A stretch of 29,742 nt of DNA from a virus. A model generated the notes under the pieces. It made no database searches. It saw only the letters and a program-made list of their open reading frames with translations, and was not told the DNA's origin. Location of the stretch: positions 1-29,742 of the IMG/VR virus record IMGVR_UViG_3300017751_000138; one strand, written 5' to 3'. Every line of letters starts with the position of its first letter. Positions within the stretch are counted from its first letter, which is position 1. The position numbers and the translations under genes were made by a program. Positions 1 through 9,200 of the stretch are shown here, piece after piece.

Positions 1-267
1 CATAAAATTGAATTAGGTATTGTACAAGATATAATACAAATATTTAGCGAAGCACAAGAACAATTTTCAACTGCTGGATCTTTGGAAGATAGAGCATTAG
101 GTGAATATGAAAATTCTTTACAAACTTTATTAAGAGCAGAAGAACTTATTAATGAAGCATATTCACAAGCACAAGATTTAGGAGTAGAAATGCCAAGTGA
201 TACACAAAGATTATTTGAAAGGGTTAATAACTTTATAGGATTTGCACAAGATAAATTAAATAAATAA
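1..267 (+). CDS. Hypothetical head-module protein, 3' part (5' end missing)
   Basis: The frame is open from base 1 to a TAA at 265-267, giving 88 residues with no start inside the window that I trust (a TTG at 82 is internal). The protein is acidic and probably alpha-helical. Its first residues (HKIELGIVQDI) resemble a segment of the next gene (KHKVDLSLVDDI), and both share a later RAEELIN / KAEELGID-like stretch, so the two look like tandem paralogues. The start codon is probably the ATG at 29711 at the other end of the window. Joining the ends restores VYG-K-HKIEL if one base is supplied. It lies between the XkdF-like protease and the capsid genes, so a head-assembly role is inferred from position only. 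Confidence 0.75.
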   Translation, partial: HKIELGIVQDIIQIFSEAQEQFSTAGSLEDRALGEYENSLQTLLRAEELINEAYSQAQDLGVEMPSDTQRLFERVNNFIGFAQDKLNK

Positions 268-270
268 AAA

Positions 271-720
271 ATGAAAAGTAGATTAGAAAAAGTATTAGAT
301 AAAATGCCTAATAAAAAGGTAGATTTAAAAAAGCATAAAGTTGATTTATCACTTGTTGATGATATTAATAATGAATTAGATAGTTTTGAACAAGCTGAAT
401 CAGAAGCATCATATTTAGCTTATGAATGGGGTGATGAAATTATGGATGCTTATTCTGAATTAAGTTTAAAATATAATATTGATGATTATATTGTAAATGG
501 GCAAACAACAAATTTAGAAGAATACGCAGAAAAATTATTAACTGCATTATTAGAATTACAAACTAAAGCAGAAGAATTAGGTATTGATCCAAATGAAATT
601 TTATATGATTTTGATGATATAAAACAAAGAGTGGACAACGCATCATCATTAAATAGTGATGCAAAAGCAAAATATCGTGAAATTATAAGTTGGGTTGGTC
701 TTAATGATTTTTGGAGATAA
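271..720 (+). CDS. Hypothetical acidic helical protein, paralogue of upstream gene
   Basis: 149 residues, ATG start 3 nt after the preceding stop. It is acidic, predicted helical, and has no Cys-rich or membrane segment. Residues near 20-33 (KKHKVDLSLVDDI) match the start of the preceding partial gene, and the AEELGIDPNE region near 100 matches AQDLGVEMPS there, which suggests duplication and divergence. No domain is recognised. It sits in the protease-to-capsid interval; a scaffold or head-assembly helper is possible but unproven. Its stop TAA overlaps the next ATG (TAATG), so the two are translationally coupled. Confidence 0.8.
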   Translation: MKSRLEKVLDKMPNKKVDLKKHKVDLSLVDDINNELDSFEQAESEASYLAYEWGDEIMDAYSELSLKYNIDDYIVNGQTTNLEEYAEKLLTALLELQTKAEELGIDPNEILYDFDDIKQRVDNASSLNSDAKAKYREIISWVGLNDFWR

Positions 721-884
721 TGCCAAGAAACAACAAAAATAAAACCTTTATACCAAGTAGAACATCACCACCTACTGGTTCATCACGTGCTTGTTTATGT
801 TGGGATACTAACAAATATTCTATTGAATGTTGTGATGGTTCTATACACGCACAAGGCATAGGTGTAATAACAAGAACAGACTAA
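720..884 (+). CDS. Small Cys-rich phage protein
   Basis: 54 residues, ATG overlapping the previous stop (TAATG at 718-722). It has a basic N-terminus, then a CLCWD motif and an ECCDGSIHAQGIG motif, giving four cysteines in two pairs (CxC and CC). I recall similar small proteins with C-L-C...YS...CCDGS...AQGIG in flavobacterial phage head modules. Function is unknown; the cysteines could bind a metal or form a small structural knuckle. Strong coupling to its neighbours and a typical motif make it a real gene despite its length. Confidence 0.75.
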   Translation: MPRNNKNKTFIPSRTSPPTGSSRACLCWDTNKYSIECCDGSIHAQGIGVITRTD

Positions 885-908
885 AAACGCAAAAAATAAA
901 TTAAAAAT

Positions 909-917
909 CGTTATATA
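909..917 (+). promoter_or_regulatory. CGTTATATA motif, copy 1 (capsid unit)
   Basis: CGTTATATA, 6 nt before the ATG at 924, in an AT-rich gap after gene 720-884. One of five exact copies, each opening a structural or packaging unit. It shares an upstream ACGCAAAA block (from 887) with the copy at 29101, in both cases starting 22 nt before the core. Inferred late promoter or translation signal. Confidence 0.6.
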
Positions 918-923
918 AGTATT

Positions 924-1520
924 ATGAAAGCAACCAAAATGTTAAATGACATAAAAACGCTTCTAAACATCGAGGTAAAACTTGAAGAAATGAAGTTAGA
1001 GAATGGTACTGTTATCACAACAGAATCATTAGAAAAAGGGAACGAAGTATTTATCGTTACCGATGATGAAAAAGTAGCAATGCCAGTAGGGGAATATATC
1101 CTTGAAGATGGTAAGTTATTGATCGTAGAAGAAGAGGGTATCATTGCAGATGTAAGAGATGTATCTGATGATGTACCAGCTAAAGAAGAAACTGAAGATT
1201 TAGAAGAAACTATTGAAACGGAAGTACCCGAAGAAGTTGCATCAGAAGTTGAAGCAATAGTTGAAGCAGTAGTTGAGGTTATTGCACCAGTTATTGAGGA
1301 AGTAAAATCTGAAATTGAAGAACTTAAAAAACAATATTCTTCTTTAATGGATGACAAAGAAGAAGAAAAAGTAGAAGATAAGAAAAAAGAAGATTTATCT
1401 GCTGCAACAAAACCAATTACAAGAAATTCAGCACCAAAATCTAACAAAACTAAAGTAGAGTTTGGAACTGGAAAATTCGCAACAACTTTAGATAGAGTAT
1501 TAAATAAATTAAATAAATAA
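924..1520 (+). CDS. Acidic scaffold-like capsid assembly protein
   Basis: 198 residues. The ATG at 924 follows the CGTTATATA motif by 6 nt. The N-terminal ~80 residues form a compact domain (MKATKMLNDIKTLLN..., then EKVAMPVGEYILEDGKLLIVEEEG). This is followed by a very Glu-rich helical segment (about 85-155) and a basic tail. That layout (small domain, acidic coiled coil, basic C-terminus) and its place directly before the capsid gene fit a scaffolding protein; similar proteins precede MCP genes in Flavobacterium phages. The capsid gene starts 7 nt later. The long antisense ORF over this gene is a shadow of its Glu/Lys-rich codons. Confidence 0.7.
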   Translation: MKATKMLNDIKTLLNIEVKLEEMKLENGTVITTESLEKGNEVFIVTDDEKVAMPVGEYILEDGKLLIVEEEGIIADVRDVSDDVPAKEETEDLEETIETEVPEEVASEVEAIVEAVVEVIAPVIEEVKSEIEELKKQYSSLMDDKEEEKVEDKKKEDLSAATKPITRNSAPKSNKTKVEFGTGKFATTLDRVLNKLNK

Positions 1521-1527
1521 AATAAAA

Positions 1528-2508
1528 ATGGCAAATTTAAGAAAAACAAATCTTGCAACTACAGTTAATATCACTACAACTTATGCTGGTGAATTTGCTG
1601 GTGAGTATATTGCAGCAGCTTTACTATCTGCATCAACTATTGATGATGGTGGTATTACAGTAAAAGCAAATATTGCTTACAAAGAAGTATTAAAAAAATT
1701 AGCAACTGGTTCATTAGTAAGTCCAGCAAGTTGTGATTTTACACCTAATTCATCTGTAACATTAACAGAAAGAATTATACAACCAGTAGAATTACAAGTT
1801 AATCTACAATTATGTAAGTATGATTTTGTGAACGATTGGGAAGCACAACAAATGGGATATGGTTTAGGTCAGTCATTACCACCTAAATTTTCTGATTTTA
1901 TGATTGCACACGTAGCAGCAGAAGTAGCACAGAATACAGAATTTTGTATTTGGCAAGGTGATACCGCAGCTGGTACTAACAATTCATTTGATGGGTTTGA
2001 AAAACTAATTGCAGCATCAGCAGCAGCAGGTGATATACCAGCAGGTCAGCAAGTAGCAGCAGTAGCAGGTGGTTTAGATGCAACTAATATTATTGCAGAA
2101 TTATCTAAAGTAGTAGATGCTATACCAGCTTCACTTTACGGAAAAGAAGATTTATTCTTATACATTGGTTCAAAAGCAGCTAAATTCTATGTACAAGCAT
2201 TAGGTGGTTTTGTAGCAGCTGGTTTAGGTGCAAATGGTGTAAACAATATGGGTACACAATGGTGGAATAACGGATCACTAACTGTAAATGGTGTTAAGAT
2301 TTTTGTATGTCCTGGAATGTCAGACAACAAAATGTATGCAGCACAAAGAAGTAACCTATACTTTGGAACTGGATTGTTAAACGATACAAATTCTATTAAA
2401 GTATTGGATATGGCAGATTTAGATGCTTCAAACAATGTAAGAATGGTAATGCGTTTTACATCAGCAGTACAGTTTGGAATTGCTGAAGATTTAGTAGAAT
2501 ACGCTTAA
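1528..2508 (+). CDS. Major capsid protein
   Basis: 326 residues, ATG 7 nt after the scaffold-like gene. The sequence is Ala/Gly-rich and soluble, with the features of an HK97-fold capsid subunit: a helical N-terminal arm, a long central P-domain-like region, and a C-terminal part reading VNGVKIFVCPGMSDNKMYAAQRSNLYFGTG, followed by a strand-rich end (NVRMVMRFTSAVQFGIAEDLVEYA) typical of capsid and encapsulin-like proteins. Its position after the scaffold and before a strong intrinsic terminator fits the most highly expressed late gene. There is no decoration domain. The assignment rests on context and overall pattern, not on a single motif. Confidence 0.8.
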   Translation: MANLRKTNLATTVNITTTYAGEFAGEYIAAALLSASTIDDGGITVKANIAYKEVLKKLATGSLVSPASCDFTPNSSVTLTERIIQPVELQVNLQLCKYDFVNDWEAQQMGYGLGQSLPPKFSDFMIAHVAAEVAQNTEFCIWQGDTAAGTNNSFDGFEKLIAASAAAGDIPAGQQVAAVAGGLDATNIIAELSKVVDAIPASLYGKEDLFLYIGSKAAKFYVQALGGFVAAGLGANGVNNMGTQWWNNGSLTVNGVKIFVCPGMSDNKMYAAQRSNLYFGTGLLNDTNSIKVLDMADLDASNNVRMVMRFTSAVQFGIAEDLVEYA

Positions 2509-2529
2509 AATTAATTAACCAATAAATTA

Positions 2530-2563
2530 GGGTAGGTAGGTCATCTACTTACCCTTTTTTTTT
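2530..2563 (+). terminator. Intrinsic terminator after capsid gene
   Basis: Stem GGGTAGGTAG / CTACTTACCC (10 bp, one G-T pair, loop GTCAT) followed by nine T. It lies 21 nt after the capsid stop codon. Confidence 0.9.
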
Positions 2564-2578
2564 AAAAAAAATATATAT

Positions 2579-3100
2579 ATGTCTTGTTTATTAACAACTG
2601 GAAGAAAAATACCTTGCAAATCAGCGTTTGGGGGTATTAAAAGAGTATATTTTGCTGATTATGGTGGTATAACTGCTGTAACAGTAGATAGTACAACTAA
2701 AGAAGCAACAATAACTGGTAGCCCAACGTGGTTTGAATTTGATGTAAAGGGTAATTCATCTTTAGAAACTACTGTAACAAGTAGTAGAGAAAATGGAACT
2801 ACATTTTATACTCAAACTTTAAACTTAACACTAACTTATTTAGATGCAAAAACACAAGCAGAACTACAAACACTTGCAGTAGCAAGACCACAAGTTGTAG
2901 TTGAAGATTATTACGGTAATAGTTTCTTATGTGGGTTTGAAAATGGAATGGAATGTACGGGTGGAACAGTAGTAACGGGAGCAGCAGCAGGTGATTTAAG
3001 TGGTTTTACACTTACTTTTGAGGGTATGGAAGAAACTGCACCATACTTTTTAGATGCACCAGTAACTGGTGATGCAACACAAATAGATCCAACTGCATAG
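2579..3100 (+). CDS. Structural protein, probable major tail tube protein
   Basis: 173 residues. The ATG at 2579 lies 15 nt after the T-run of the preceding terminator, directly behind an ATATATAT tract. N-terminus MSCLLTTGRKIPCKSAFGGIKRVYFADYGG is of a kind I recall in flavobacterial phage virion proteins. The rest is rich in Thr/Val/Gly beta-strand patterns (TTVTSSRENGTTFYTQTLNLTLTYL, then SGFTLTFEGMEE), fitting a tail-tube beta-barrel. Two Cys pairs may be structural. It has its own terminator downstream (3124-3151), so capsid and tube-like gene are separately terminated units, as expected for the two most abundant virion proteins. A decoration or minor structural protein is the alternative. 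Confidence 0.6.
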   Translation: MSCLLTTGRKIPCKSAFGGIKRVYFADYGGITAVTVDSTTKEATITGSPTWFEFDVKGNSSLETTVTSSRENGTTFYTQTLNLTLTYLDAKTQAELQTLAVARPQVVVEDYYGNSFLCGFENGMECTGGTVVTGAAAGDLSGFTLTFEGMEETAPYFLDAPVTGDATQIDPTA

Positions 3101-3123
3101 TTTTAATTTTAGTTAATAAATTA

Positions 3124-3151
3124 AGCATCCTTTATAGGGTGCTTTTTTTTT
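3124..3151 (+). terminator. Intrinsic terminator after tail-tube-like gene
   Basis: Stem AGCATCCT / AGGGTGCT (8 bp, one wobble, loop TTAT) followed by a run of about nine T. Confidence 0.9.
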
Positions 3152-3185
3152 ACAATATAATTTCTACAAATTAGGTAATTATTTA

Positions 3186-3194
3186 CGTTATATA
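3186..3194 (+). promoter_or_regulatory. CGTTATATA motif, copy 2 (portal unit)
   Basis: CGTTATATA after the 3124-3151 terminator and 4 nt before the ATG at 3199. Because a terminator sits just upstream, the genes downstream need a new transcription start here or readthrough, which supports a promoter role. Confidence 0.65.
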
Positions 3195-3198
3195 GTTG

Positions 3199-3627
3199 AT
3201 GATTATATTAACCACAAGTGCAACTGCACAATCGTTATCAGTAATACCAAGAGATTACTTAACAGATTTTATTATGTCTATACGTGATGATAGTACAAAC
3301 GTAGTAAAAACCTATCAAATCAATGGTGCTACACAAGTAGGTAATTATTTAACATTTACAAATATATTTAACCCTATATTAGTAGAAAATCATTTTTACG
3401 ATGTAACATTAGAAACTGCAAATAGTTTTTGGAATACAAATGTTAAGTTATGGGAAAACGATACAACGCTTTGGAATGTAGATGATGCAAGTGATGGAGT
3501 TATTTATAAGGATAGAATTTTCTGTACAGACCAAGATATAGACCAAAATAATAATGACTATTATAACTTAAATAAAGGGCAATATACAACCTACAATGGT
3601 TATAATAATACTTATATAGTAATATGA
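3199..3627 (+). CDS. Hypothetical structural protein upstream of portal
   Basis: 142 residues from the ATG at 3199. The TTG at 3196 is in frame but adjacent to the CGTTATATA motif, and ATG is preferred. The protein is rich in Asn, Thr, Asp and aromatic residues with beta-strand patterning (TNVVKTYQINGATQVGNYLTFTNIF; later WNTNVKLWENDTTLWNVDD) and ends in a Tyr/Asn-rich low-complexity tail. No signal peptide or membrane segment is evident. Its stop overlaps the portal start (ATGA at 3624-3627), so it is translationally coupled to the portal. Neck or head-vertex function is inferred from position only. Confidence 0.7.
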   Translation: MIILTTSATAQSLSVIPRDYLTDFIMSIRDDSTNVVKTYQINGATQVGNYLTFTNIFNPILVENHFYDVTLETANSFWNTNVKLWENDTTLWNVDDASDGVIYKDRIFCTDQDIDQNNNDYYNLNKGQYTTYNGYNNTYIVI

Positions 3628-5684
3628 AAAGACAAAGAAATAGTAAAGGACAATTTACAAAAGCATCAAAGGTATCAGAATTTGGCTTTGTTAATTTAAG
3701 TACTTACACAAGCCCAGAAATTAAAGAAGTAAACGGTGAAGATTGGATAGAATACGGTGCAGATAACAATTATTTTCAATACTTAATAGATAGATACAAT
3801 GGTTCACCTACTAATAACGCTGCTATTAATGGCATTAGTCAAGCTATATATGGAAAAGGACTGAACGCAACTGATAGTAACAGAAAACCTAATGAGTACG
3901 CACAAATGATTGCATTGTTTAAAAAAGATGTAGTTAGAAAAGTGTGTTACGATTTAAAGCTAATGGGTAATGCTGCAATACAAGTAATTTACTCAAAAGA
4001 TCGTAGTAAAATTGTTCAGTTAGAGCATATACCTATTGAAACATTACGTGCTGAAAAATGTGATGAAAATGGTGAAATACCAGCATACTTTTATTTTGAT
4101 GATTGGGCAAACATAAAACGTACTGATGAACCTTTAAGAATACCAGCTTTTGGAATGTCTAAAGAGGGTATAGAAATTTATTATATAAAACCATATAAAA
4201 GTGGTTTTTACTACTATTCACCAGTAGATTATCAAGGTGGTTTACAATATGCAGAATTAGAAGAAGAAGTATCTAATTACCATTTAAACAATATTATGAA
4301 TGGTTTAGCACCATCAATGTTAATTAACTTTAACAATGGTACACCTAACCAACAAGAACGTAAATTAATAGAAAATAAAATTGCTCAAAAGTTTAGTGGT
4401 ACATCAAACGCTGGTAAATTTATTTTAGCTTTTAATGACAACAAAGAATCACAAGCAGAAATAACACCAGTACAATTAAGTGATGCACATAACCAATACC
4501 AATTTTTAAGTGAAGAAAGTACACAAAAAATAATGGTAGCACATAGGATTGTTTCACCTATGCTATTAGGTATTAAAGATGGTTCGGGTTTAGGTAATAA
4601 TGCAGAAGAAATAAAGACTGCATCCTTACTAATGGATAACACCGTTATAAGACCATTTCAAGAACTTTTAATTGATTGCTTTGACCAAATATTAGCGTAC
4701 AATGAAATTAGCTTAAACCTATATTTTACAACATTACAACCTTTAGAATTTACAGATGTAGATAAGTCAGTACAAGATGCAGATACTATTGAAGAAGAAA
4801 CGGGTGTTGAAAAAAGAAGATTTAGCCTAAAACAAATAGATGGCAAAGAAGCATACGAAACCAAAGAGGAAGCAATAAAGGTAGCAGAAGAAATGGGTTG
4901 TGGTGGTTATCACGCACACGAGGTAGAGGGTATTACATATTATATGCCTTGTGAAACACACCAAGAATTAAAAGCACCTTGTTGGGATGGTTACGAACAA
5001 TATGGTACAAAAATAAAAGATGGTAAGGAAGTACCTAATTGTGTTAAAATGGAAAAAGAACCTTTTTTATCTGATGAAATGGGTGAATCTATTTTAAAAC
5101 ATTTACAAGGTGAAAAAGTTGGTGATGAATGGGAATTGGTAGATGAATTAAGTACAGATGAAAACATTAGTGATGATGATTGGGCAAATATTTGTATAAA
5201 AAAGAAAAAAAGTTTATTCACAAGGCTATATGATGAAATTACATCTAAAAACAATGGTAGTGCTGAAAGCTATTTAGATTCTAAATATTATAAAATAAGA
5301 TATAAATATGTTGTAGGATCAACTAAAGCAATGGAAAAAGGCAACCAGTCAAGAACCTTTTGTAAAAATATGATGCGTTTATCTGATGATGGTATTATAT
5401 ACCGAAAAGAAGATATTGACCAAGCAAGTTTTAGAGGTGTAAATAATGAATTTGGGCATAAAGGGCAAAACTATTCGCTTTTCAAATTTAAAGGGGGTAT
5501 TTATTGTAGGCATAAATGGGTTAGGGTTTTGTATAGAATGAAAGCAACAACTGAACCATCTGAAAATTTAGATGACTATAAAAGAACAAGGGCAATACCA
5601 TCAAGTTATAATATTAAACCAGCTGGTACAAGAGAATCAGAAATAGCACCAATTAATATGCCCGATAGAGGTGCATACAAATAA
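3624..5684 (+). CDS. Portal protein with C-terminal extension
   Basis: 686 residues; the ATG overlaps the upstream stop. Residues 1 to about 385 look like a phage portal: EYGADNNYFQYLIDRYNGSPTNNAAINGIS near the start, and HRIVSPMLLGIKDGSGLGNNAEEI near 306-330, the region after the stem/wing of SPP1- and HK97-type portals. After an acidic linker there are three further modules: GGYHAHEVEG-ITYYMPCETHQEL (about 422-445), CWDGYEQYGTKIKDGKEVPNC (about 453-473), and a C-terminal domain from about 555 (YKIRYKYVVG, FCKNMM, IYRKEDID, KGGIYCRHKW). I recall such modules in other Bacteroidetes phage structural or protease proteins, so this looks like a fusion. The neighbouring protease at 29113 lacks a comparable tail. 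Confidence 0.8.
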   Translation: MKRQRNSKGQFTKASKVSEFGFVNLSTYTSPEIKEVNGEDWIEYGADNNYFQYLIDRYNGSPTNNAAINGISQAIYGKGLNATDSNRKPNEYAQMIALFKKDVVRKVCYDLKLMGNAAIQVIYSKDRSKIVQLEHIPIETLRAEKCDENGEIPAYFYFDDWANIKRTDEPLRIPAFGMSKEGIEIYYIKPYKSGFYYYSPVDYQGGLQYAELEEEVSNYHLNNIMNGLAPSMLINFNNGTPNQQERKLIENKIAQKFSGTSNAGKFILAFNDNKESQAEITPVQLSDAHNQYQFLSEESTQKIMVAHRIVSPMLLGIKDGSGLGNNAEEIKTASLLMDNTVIRPFQELLIDCFDQILAYNEISLNLYFTTLQPLEFTDVDKSVQDADTIEEETGVEKRRFSLKQIDGKEAYETKEEAIKVAEEMGCGGYHAHEVEGITYYMPCETHQELKAPCWDGYEQYGTKIKDGKEVPNCVKMEKEPFLSDEMGESILKHLQGEKVGDEWELVDELSTDENISDDDWANICIKKKKSLFTRLYDEITSKNNGSAESYLDSKYYKIRYKYVVGSTKAMEKGNQSRTFCKNMMRLSDDGIIYRKEDIDQASFRGVNNEFGHKGQNYSLFKFKGGIYCRHKWVRVLYRMKATTEPSENLDDYKRTRAIPSSYNIKPAGTRESEIAPINMPDRGAYK

Positions 5685-5690
5685 AAAAAT

Positions 5691-6197
5691 ATGGCTACAA
5701 CTTTATTTATAAATAGAACTGATTTAGTAAGAAACTCGATACTTTCTGGTTCAGTAGATACTGATCGTTTTATTCAGTTTGTTAAGATTGCACAAGAAAT
5801 AGATGTTCAGCAAATAATGGGAACTAAAATGTACGATGGTTTAACTGCTGCAATACCTAATATTGATTTACCAGCTAATGCAAGATGGAAAACAGTTTTA
5901 GATGATTATATAGCACCAATGTTAATATGGTATGCACAATCTAACTATATGCCTTTTGCAGCGTATCAAATAAAAAATGGTGGGGTGTTTAAACATACAT
6001 CAGAAAATTCACAATCAGTTGATAAAAACGAAATAGATTTTTTAGTAGAAAAAGCACGTACAAACGCTGAATGGTATAGTAGAAGATTTATTGACTTTAT
6101 GAGTTTTAACCAAACTACATATCCAGAATACACAAGTAATATAAATGATGATATATACCCAAGTAATGATGCAACTTTTAATGGGTGGGTATTATGA
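5691..6197 (+). CDS. Head-tail adaptor-like protein
   Basis: 168 residues, ATG 6 nt after the portal stop. It is helical: residues ~25-45 (RFIQFVKIAQEIDVQQIMGTKMYDGL), a central LDDYIAPMLIWYAQSNYMPFAAYQIKNGGVFKHTSEN block near 70-105, and an amphipathic C-terminal helix around EKARTNAEWYSRRFIDFM. This pattern occurs in a DUF family of Bacteroidetes phage connector proteins placed just after the portal. By analogy with gp6/gp15-type adaptors it would sit in the ring below the portal. Function is inferred from position and pattern; no catalytic motif is present. Confidence 0.65.
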   Translation: MATTLFINRTDLVRNSILSGSVDTDRFIQFVKIAQEIDVQQIMGTKMYDGLTAAIPNIDLPANARWKTVLDDYIAPMLIWYAQSNYMPFAAYQIKNGGVFKHTSENSQSVDKNEIDFLVEKARTNAEWYSRRFIDFMSFNQTTYPEYTSNINDDIYPSNDATFNGWVL

Positions 6198-6274
6198 TTT
6201 ATAAACCGAAAAAAGCAAACATAGAAAAACTAAAAACCTTTTTAAAAAGGGTTAAAATAAAAAACAAAAAATAG
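6194..6274 (+). CDS. Very small basic protein
   Basis: 26 residues, ATG overlapping the previous stop (ATGA-type, 6194-6197), TAG stop 1 nt before the fibre gene. It is strongly basic (about ten Lys). Coupled start and stop positions suggest real translation, but it could equally be a leader that keeps ribosomes moving into the long fibre gene. No function is recognised. Confidence 0.45.
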   Translation: MIYKPKKANIEKLKTFLKRVKIKNKK

Positions 6275-6275
6275 T

Positions 6276-9200
6276 ATGGCAACTTTATTTAATACTAAAA
6301 TATCTGATACTTACGAGGGGTTAATAAAAACATCTGATAATGGTGTAATAGGTGCAGTAGAAAAAAACCTAACTGATGGTTTAGGTAACGCATCAACTTT
6401 AAGTATAGGTACATCATCAGCAAGTTTTACTGGAACTTTAGATTTAACAAACGCAACTGTAGTTGGTTTATCAAGTGGTGCAGTTGATAGTGTAAACGGG
6501 CAAACGGGTGTTGTTGTTCTTACAAGTACTAATATAGCAGAGGGTACAAATTTATATTTTACAGATGCAAGGGTAGAATCAAATAGTGCAGTTGCTTTAA
6601 ATACTGCAAAAGTTACATTCCCCGAAGCACCAAACGATGGGCAACAGTATGCAAGACAATCGCAAGGGTGGTCAGTTGTAAGTGGTGGTGGTGCAGTAGA
6701 TAGTGTTAATGGGCAAACTGGTGTTGTGGTACTTGATACAGATGATATTACAGAGGGTGCAACAAATTTGTATTACACCGATGCAAGAGTTGATGCAAAC
6801 AGTAATGTTGTAGCAAATACTGCAAAAGTTGGAATTACTACATCACAATCTGATGCTATTGTTTTAAATACTGCAAAAGTTGGTATCACACCAACACAAG
6901 CAAATGAAATATCTGCTAATACATTAAAGGTAGGAATAACCACACAACAAGCTACTGATATAACAAACAACAACGCTAAAATATCTTTTGATAGTGCTTC
7001 AAGTACAAAGTTAAATGGTATTGAAGCTGGTGCAGAAGTTAATATTTTTACATCATTAACAACTAATGGTAGTGGTGGTTCAGCTACACTTGTAAGTGGT
7101 GTTTTAAATATACCTCAATATAGTAGTGGTGGTGGTGGTAATGTTTCTTCTGTAAATGGACAAACTGGTACGGTTGTTCTTGAAACTGATGATATAAGCG
7201 AGGGTACAACTAATTTATACTATACAGATTCAAGAGTTTCTGCAAATAGTAGTGTATCAGCAAATACTGCTAAAGTAGGCATAACATCACAACAAGCAAC
7301 GGACATTACTAATAACAACGCTAAAGTTGGAATTACTACAAGTCAAGCAAACGAAATAGCAGCAAACACTTTAAAGGTAGGTATCACACCTACACAAGCA
7401 TCAGACATTACTACCAATAATGCAAAGGTAGGCATCACAACGCAACAAGCAAGTGATATAACAACTAACAATGCCAAAGTAGGTTATACGGATGCTTTAG
7501 TATCTGCTAATTCAGATGTAGTTGCAAATACTGCAAAGGTTGGTATCACATCAAGTCAAGCAACTGCAATAACAAATAATACTGCAAAAAATTCTTACCC
7601 TACTGCTGATGCAACTAAACTTGCAGGAATACAAGCAGGTGCAGAAGTAAACGATGTAGATAGCGTAAATGGTTTAACGGGTGCAGTTTCTTTAGGATTG
7701 CTTGAATTAGATGATGTAGGTGCAGATGGAATAAGTGGGCAAGTATTAACAACTAATGGTAGTGGTGCTTTTACTTTTACAACTGTCAGTAGTGGTGGTG
7801 GTGGTGTTTCAAGTGTAACGGGAACTGGTTCAGTAAGTGGTTTAACATTAACAACGGGGGGTACAAGTACTGATCCTATATTAACATTAGGTGGTACATT
7901 AAGTTTAACAAGTGCAAACGTAACAAGTGCTTTAGGCTTTACTCCATACAGTAATACAAACCCAAACAATTATATTACGGGAATTGATAGTAGTGATGTT
8001 ACAACTGCTTTAGGTTTCACACCTTACAATGCTACCAATCCAAATAATTTTATTTCTACATATACAGTAACAAATTCTGATGTAATTACTGCTTTAGGCT
8101 TTACACCTTATAATAGTACAAACCCAAGCAATTTTACAAGTAATTTAGGAATAGTACAAAGTGTTACGGGTAATGCAGGAAGTTTAGAAATTGTTAATGG
8201 TGTTTTAAATGTACCACCATCAGCAGCACCAGTAGATAGTGTAAATGGTGCAACGGGGGTAGTAGTGTTAGATACAGATAATATTGCACAAGGTACAACC
8301 AATAAATATATGGTATTGGGTACAACTGCAAGTACTGCTTTAGCAGGTAACACAAGTTTATTACAACTTGGTACAACATCAACTACTGCCCTTGCTGGTG
8401 ATACAACTACAATTACACCTACACAAGCTGCAAATATTACAACCAACAATAGTAAAGTTTCTATGGTTTTAGGAACTACTGCTGGTACTGCATTAGAGGG
8501 TAATACTACAACAATAACACCTACACAAGCAAACGAAATAACTGCAAATACTGCTAAAGTTTCATTTGTAGATGCACCAAGTGATGGTAATGAATATGCA
8601 AGAAAAAATGCAGCTTGGGTTATAGTTACAGATGCAGATAGTGTTACAAGCGTAAATACTCAAACTGGTGCAGTAGTACTTGATACGGGTGATATTGCAG
8701 AAAATGTAAATCTTTATTTTACCGATGCAAGAGTTGCAGCAAATTCAGCAGTTACATTAAATACTGCAAAGGTAGGTTTTACACAAGCATTGGTATCTGC
8801 TAATACTGATGTTGTAGCTAATACTGCTAAAGTTGGTATCACTACACAACAAGCTACTGATATAACCAATAATAATTCAAAGGTTTCAATGGTTATCGGT
8901 ACTGCTGCAAATGAAGCAATGGCAGGTAACACTACTACGATTACACCCACACAAGCATCTAATATAACTGCTAATAATGCTAAAAATTCTTATCCAAGTG
9001 CAGATGCAACAAAGTTAGCAGGAATTGAAGATAATGCAGAAGTTAATGTACAATCAAATTGGAATGAAACAGATACAAATAGTGATGCTTTTATTCAAAA
9101 CAAACCAACTATACCAAGTGCTGCACCCGTTGATAGTGTTAATGGTGATACTGGGGTTGTAGTTTTAGGTACAGATGATATTGCAGAGGGTACTAATAAC

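Noticed and set aside
911-1558. 215-aa antisense ORF over the scaffold-like gene
   Set aside because: It mirrors the Glu/Lys-rich codons of the sense gene (Ser/Phe/Leu-rich output), has no leader or neighbour on that strand, and no other minus-strand gene exists.
7595-8449. Long antisense ORFs across the tail fibre gene
   Set aside because: They are produced by the Thr/Gly/Val-rich repeat codons of the fibre; low-complexity Val/Pro/Ala output with no gene-like features.
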